From: Burkholderiales bacterium
GTDB lineage: Bacteria > Pseudomonadota > Gammaproteobacteria > Burkholderiales > SG8-39
Direction of reading: 5' to 3'
Assembly: GCA_029266935.1 (NCBI GenBank)
Contig: JAQSVY010000072.1
Coordinates: 1-9,758 of the forward strand
Length of the DNA: 9,758 nt
Position numbers and translations under genes: made by a program. Below, in pieces: positions 7,701-9,758 of the stretch. Under the pieces are notes generated by a model. The model did not search any database, was not told where the DNA came from, and saw nothing but the letters and a program-made list of their open reading frames with translations. Every line of letters starts with the position of its first letter. Within the stretch, counting starts at the first letter, position 1.

Positions 7701-9758
7701 ATTGCCGGTCACCGCTCGGCGGCCGTGATTCCGCTGATCCGCGAAGGAGAGGGCATCGGCACGATCGTGCTCACCCACCCGCATCCAGGATTCCAGCTCA
7801 CGCCGAAACAGCTTGCGCTCATCCGGACCTTCGCCGACCAGGCCGTCATTGCCATCGCGAACGCCCGGCTGTTCAACGAGACGAAGGAGGCGCTCGAGCA
7901 GCAGACGGCGACGAGCGAGATCCTCAAGGTCATCCGCGGCTCGGCCACGGATATCCAGCCGGTGTTCGACGCTCTGGCTGCGAACGCGGCTCGACTATGC
8001 GAAGCGAACGACGCCATCCTGCAGATCCGGGAAGGTGACGCGCTGCGCTTCGTGGCGCACTTCGGCGACATTCCGAACCTGCCGCCGGGCGGCCTCCGGC
8101 CGCTGTCGCGCGACATGGTGACGGGCCGTGCGGTGCTCGAGGGCCTGCAGATCCATGTCGCGGACCTGCAGTCCGAGGAAAAGGAGTTTCCGCAGGGCCG
8201 CGTCGTGGCGAAGGAGTTCGGCTACCGCACGATCCTCGCCACGCCGCTGATGCGCGAGGGTGCGGCGATCGGCGCGATCATGATTCGCCGCAAAGAGGCT
8301 CGTCCGTTCAGCGAGAAGCACCTTGCTCTCGTCAAGACGTTCGCCGATCAGGCGGTGATCGCCATCGAGAACGTGCGCCTGTTCAACGAGACCAGGGAAG
8401 CGCTAGAACGCCAGACGGCGACTTCGGAAGTCCTCCGGGTGATCAGCGGATCGCTTACCGATACGCAGCCGGTGTTCGACATCATTGCGGAGCGCGCTGC
8501 GCGCCTGACCGGTGCGACCTTCGGCTGGGTGTTTATGTACGACGGCGAATGGATCCGCGCTGCCAGCTCGTTCGGGTTGAACCGCGATGCGGTCGGCGCG
8601 GCGCTGAAATCGTTCCCGATGCGCCCGAGTGGAGGTTCGTATACCGCGCGTGCGATTCGTGACCGGCAGGTGGTCAACGTAGCGGATGCCCTGGCGGAGA
8701 CCGATCCCGAATACCAGACGAAACCGGTCGCCGCAACCGCGGGATATCGCAGCGTGCTCAGCGTGCCGATGTTTCGCGAGCAGCAGGTCGTCGGGGCAAT
8801 CTCAGTCAATCGAGCAGAGGTGGGACTTTTCAGCGACAAGGAGGTAGAGCTGCTTCGGACGTTCGCCGACCAGGCAGTGATCGCCATCGAGAACGCACGC
8901 CTCTTCAATGAGCTCGACGCCCGCAACAGAGACCTCGCTGAATCGCTCAACCAGCAGACGGCAACGGCCGAGGTGCTCAAGCTCATCAGCCGCACCACGT
9001 TCGAGCTCGACAGGGTACTGCAGACGCTGCTCGACAATGCGACGCGCCTCTCCGGAGCAGTGCGCGCGGCGATGCTGCGGCCGGACGAGCACGGCAATTA
9101 CCTGCCGGTGGTCACGTACAACTACGATCCGGATTCACCCGTGATGCGCCGCATGCGCGAGCAGCCGATCCGGCCGGGCCGCGATTCGATCAACGGCCGC
9201 GTGCTGCTCGAGAAGCGGGCGATACACATGCCCGACGTCCTGGCCGACCCCGAATACGGGCGGCAAGACCTAGTGCGGCTCGACCCGTACCGCACGGTGC
9301 TTTCCGTGCCGATGCTGCGCGACGGCGAGCCGATCGGCCTGATCGCGCTGGTCAAAGGAGCGCACGTGGACCCCTTCACCGAGAAGCAGATGGAGGTGGT
9401 CACCACCTTCGCGGACCAGGCGGTGATCGCGATCGAAAACATCCGGCTTTTCAACGAGACCAAGGAAGCACTCGATCAGCAGAAGGCCTCTGCGGAGGTG
9501 CTCGGGGCCATTTCCGGCTCGATCGCGGACACCAAGCCGGTCTTCGAGAAAATCCTCGCCGGCTGCGAGCAGCTGTTCGAGGGCGAGCTCGTCGGAATCA
9601 CGCTCGCCGACGGGGACAGCGTGCGCCTGGCCGCCTACCACGGGCCGCAAGGCGAGCAACTGGAGAAGATATATCCATTGCCGCTGACGCGCGAGAGCGG
9701 CACGGGCTGGGCGATCCTCAATGCGCAGATCGCGCACTTTCCAGACATCGAGGCCGCC
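4701..9758 (+). CDS. Giant cytosolic GAF-array sensor protein, at least ten GAF modules, 3' partial
   Basis: An uninterrupted frame of 1686 codons running off the window end. The ATG at 4701 follows the cyclase stop by 26 bases; it gives a lysine/arginine-rich N-terminus (MAIRSKARKATPNRK) with no signal peptide or membrane segment, then a helix (LAERDEALKFQAATGEIL). GAF modules lie at about residues 50-182, 220-352, 390-520, 558-691, 728-864, 900-1043, 1080-1213, 1250-1387, 1430-1569 and 1607 onward. Each complete one ends in a FADQ/FAEQ helix (residues 183, 353, 521, 692, 865, 1044, 1214, 1388, 1570) and the LFNETKE linker. Modules fall into a few classes, for example FRYDGER in modules 1 and 4, and YPLPL in 6 and 10. 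The family role is ligand-controlled signalling; no ligand can be named. No catalytic domain is in view. By analogy with related proteins and the kinase upstream, a HisKA/HATPase end may lie beyond the window. Confidence 0.93.
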   Translation, partial: MAIRSKARKATPNRKPAATSAVRRVLAERDEALKFQAATGEILKVIRGSPSDTQPVFEMIVRNAVSLCNGFFASAFRYDGERLHLVATSIVDPAARRFLAGQYPRPPDKAQMSGRAILARKIVRMEDALADPLYDRRHAEIGSWRRMLGVPMMDQGEPIGVIVVSWTDAGSIPKAQEELLKTFADQAVIAIENARLFNETKASLEQQTALGEVLRIVSRTVTDAQPTFDAILGVVLRLFPTFDATVWLVRDEHLVPVARGGPTVGRTPGQRVPVMRDYFHGGVILDRRAYSIDNVAASRDLSELSRADLLSRERRAILMVPLVRQDEAIGAISVSRAEPFPFSPRQVALLGNFADQAVIAIENARLFNETKEALERQTAISEVLTVISGSPADSAPILEAVASRAAKLCDATDARIFLLDGREVRHVAGFGDLPVRTPVFELNPGTSVGTAILEGQPVHVHDIELEGDKYPLSREIARKAGWRTTLNVPLMREHKALGAIALRRRDVRPFGDRQIALLKVFADQAAIAIENVRLFNETKEALEKQTATADILQVLSGNPSDTQPVFDAIVQHAARLCESTYANVFRYDGERIHLAASHGGSPEALAALRASYPAVPNRKRVVGRVVETGRAIHVPDTLADAEYDRAFAGTLRLRRLLGVPLLRAGRPIGAITVGWAEPGPIGQRHEDLLRTFADQAVIAIENVRLFSETKEALERQTATADILGVISRSPSNIAPVLQAVAERAARLCEATDVHIRLVQGESMPPVVQLGTIPVYEESKAQHISRESVPGRAILECRTIHIHDIQQPQVRGEYPGALFFKRADPGFRTILVVPLVRSGAAIGSITVRRAQVRPFSEQQVKLLQTFAEQAVIAIENVRMFNETKEALEQQTATADILKVISASPTNMQPVFDAIVGSAARLFEPCTAVLSMREGNSLHPKARAGPRTALSGEQLEALRKIYPLPLDGDISISARAILERRAVEVLDTEAPEHSEQVKQIGRIAGHRSAAVIPLIREGEGIGTIVLTHPHPGFQLTPKQLALIRTFADQAVIAIANARLFNETKEALEQQTATSEILKVIRGSATDIQPVFDALAANAARLCEANDAILQIREGDALRFVAHFGDIPNLPPGGLRPLSRDMVTGRAVLEGLQIHVADLQSEEKEFPQGRVVAKEFGYRTILATPLMREGAAIGAIMIRRKEARPFSEKHLALVKTFADQAVIAIENVRLFNETREALERQTATSEVLRVISGSLTDTQPVFDIIAERAARLTGATFGWVFMYDGEWIRAASSFGLNRDAVGAALKSFPMRPSGGSYTARAIRDRQVVNVADALAETDPEYQTKPVAATAGYRSVLSVPMFREQQVVGAISVNRAEVGLFSDKEVELLRTFADQAVIAIENARLFNELDARNRDLAESLNQQTATAEVLKLISRTTFELDRVLQTLLDNATRLSGAVRAAMLRPDEHGNYLPVVTYNYDPDSPVMRRMREQPIRPGRDSINGRVLLEKRAIHMPDVLADPEYGRQDLVRLDPYRTVLSVPMLRDGEPIGLIALVKGAHVDPFTEKQMEVVTTFADQAVIAIENIRLFNETKEALDQQKASAEVLGAISGSIADTKPVFEKILAGCEQLFEGELVGITLADGDSVRLAAYHGPQGEQLEKIYPLPLTRESGTGWAILNAQIAHFPDIEAA
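5247..9509 (+). repeat. Tandem GAF-module repeats of the GAF-array gene with conserved linkers
   Basis: The FADQ-to-next-module linker occurs at 5247-5348, 5757-5858, 6261-6362, 6774-6875, 7293-7394, 7830-7931, 8340-8441, 8862-8984 and 9408-9509. Spacings between copies are 510, 504, 513, 519, 537, 510, 522 and 546 bases. The linker encodes FADQAVIAIEN, then LFNETKEALEQQTA, and is strongly conserved at DNA level, while the GAF cores between are divergent. The eighth copy is 21 bases longer. The period and coding nature rule out a CRISPR or satellite interpretation. Confidence 0.88.

Noticed and set aside
5247..9509. Regularly spaced repeats as a CRISPR array or satellite
   Set aside because: The period is about 504-546 bases, repeats are coding linkers of variable identity, and the spacers are full GAF domains.
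4701..9758. Phytochrome-type chromophore binding by the GAF modules
   Set aside because: No PAS-GAF-PHY order is present and the Cys in RLCE lies early in the fold, not at the usual bilin attachment positions, so nothing supports photosensing.

Overview
The window is a GC-rich, densely coding, single-strand (+) signalling cluster of multi-GAF sensor proteins, receivers and a nucleotide cyclase. Protein style (repeated FADQAVIAIEN / LFNETKEALEQQTA linkers between GAF domains, DivK-like receiver, receiver-cyclase fusion) and codon bias point to a high-GC proteobacterium, most likely beta- or alphaproteobacterial. I cannot fix the genus. No mobile-element gene, RNA gene or CRISPR array is seen, and no intergenic gap exceeds 26 bases.

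Layout: (1) 2-3267, a membrane-type sensor histidine kinase whose N-terminus lies outside the window. It enters at the end of a HAMP/coiled coil, then has five GAF modules, HisKA and a HATPase_c domain. As sequenced it carries two lesions: a frame-breaking loss of about 64 bases in the first GAF module (junction near 520) and an in-frame loss of the ATP lid in the kinase domain (near 3147). It therefore reads as two open frames, 2-583 and 571-3267. (2) 3275-3649, a stand-alone receiver. (3) 3646-4674, a receiver-class III nucleotide cyclase fusion, overlapping gene 2 by ATGA. (4) 4701-9758, a cytosolic-looking protein of at least 1686 residues made of ten GAF modules so far, with no stop before the window ends.

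Inferred logic: the kinase (if functional) would phosphorylate the single receiver and the receiver of the cyclase, giving a protein-interaction output and a cyclic-nucleotide output. The GAF array gene is a second, soluble sensor whose output domain lies beyond the window. In relatives of this kind I expect a histidine kinase at the C-terminus. GAF domains are a classic cyclic-nucleotide or small-ligand fold, so feedback from the cyclase onto the arrays is possible but unproven.

Most notable points: fifteen GAF modules in under 10 kb, assembled as a mosaic of recognisable module classes joined by a near-constant linker; a cyclase with intact metal and transition-state residues but unusual base-selecting positions; a small palindrome filling the gap between cyclase and GAF array; and two lesions of similar size in one kinase gene, which are either real decay or an assembly artefact in repetitive DNA.
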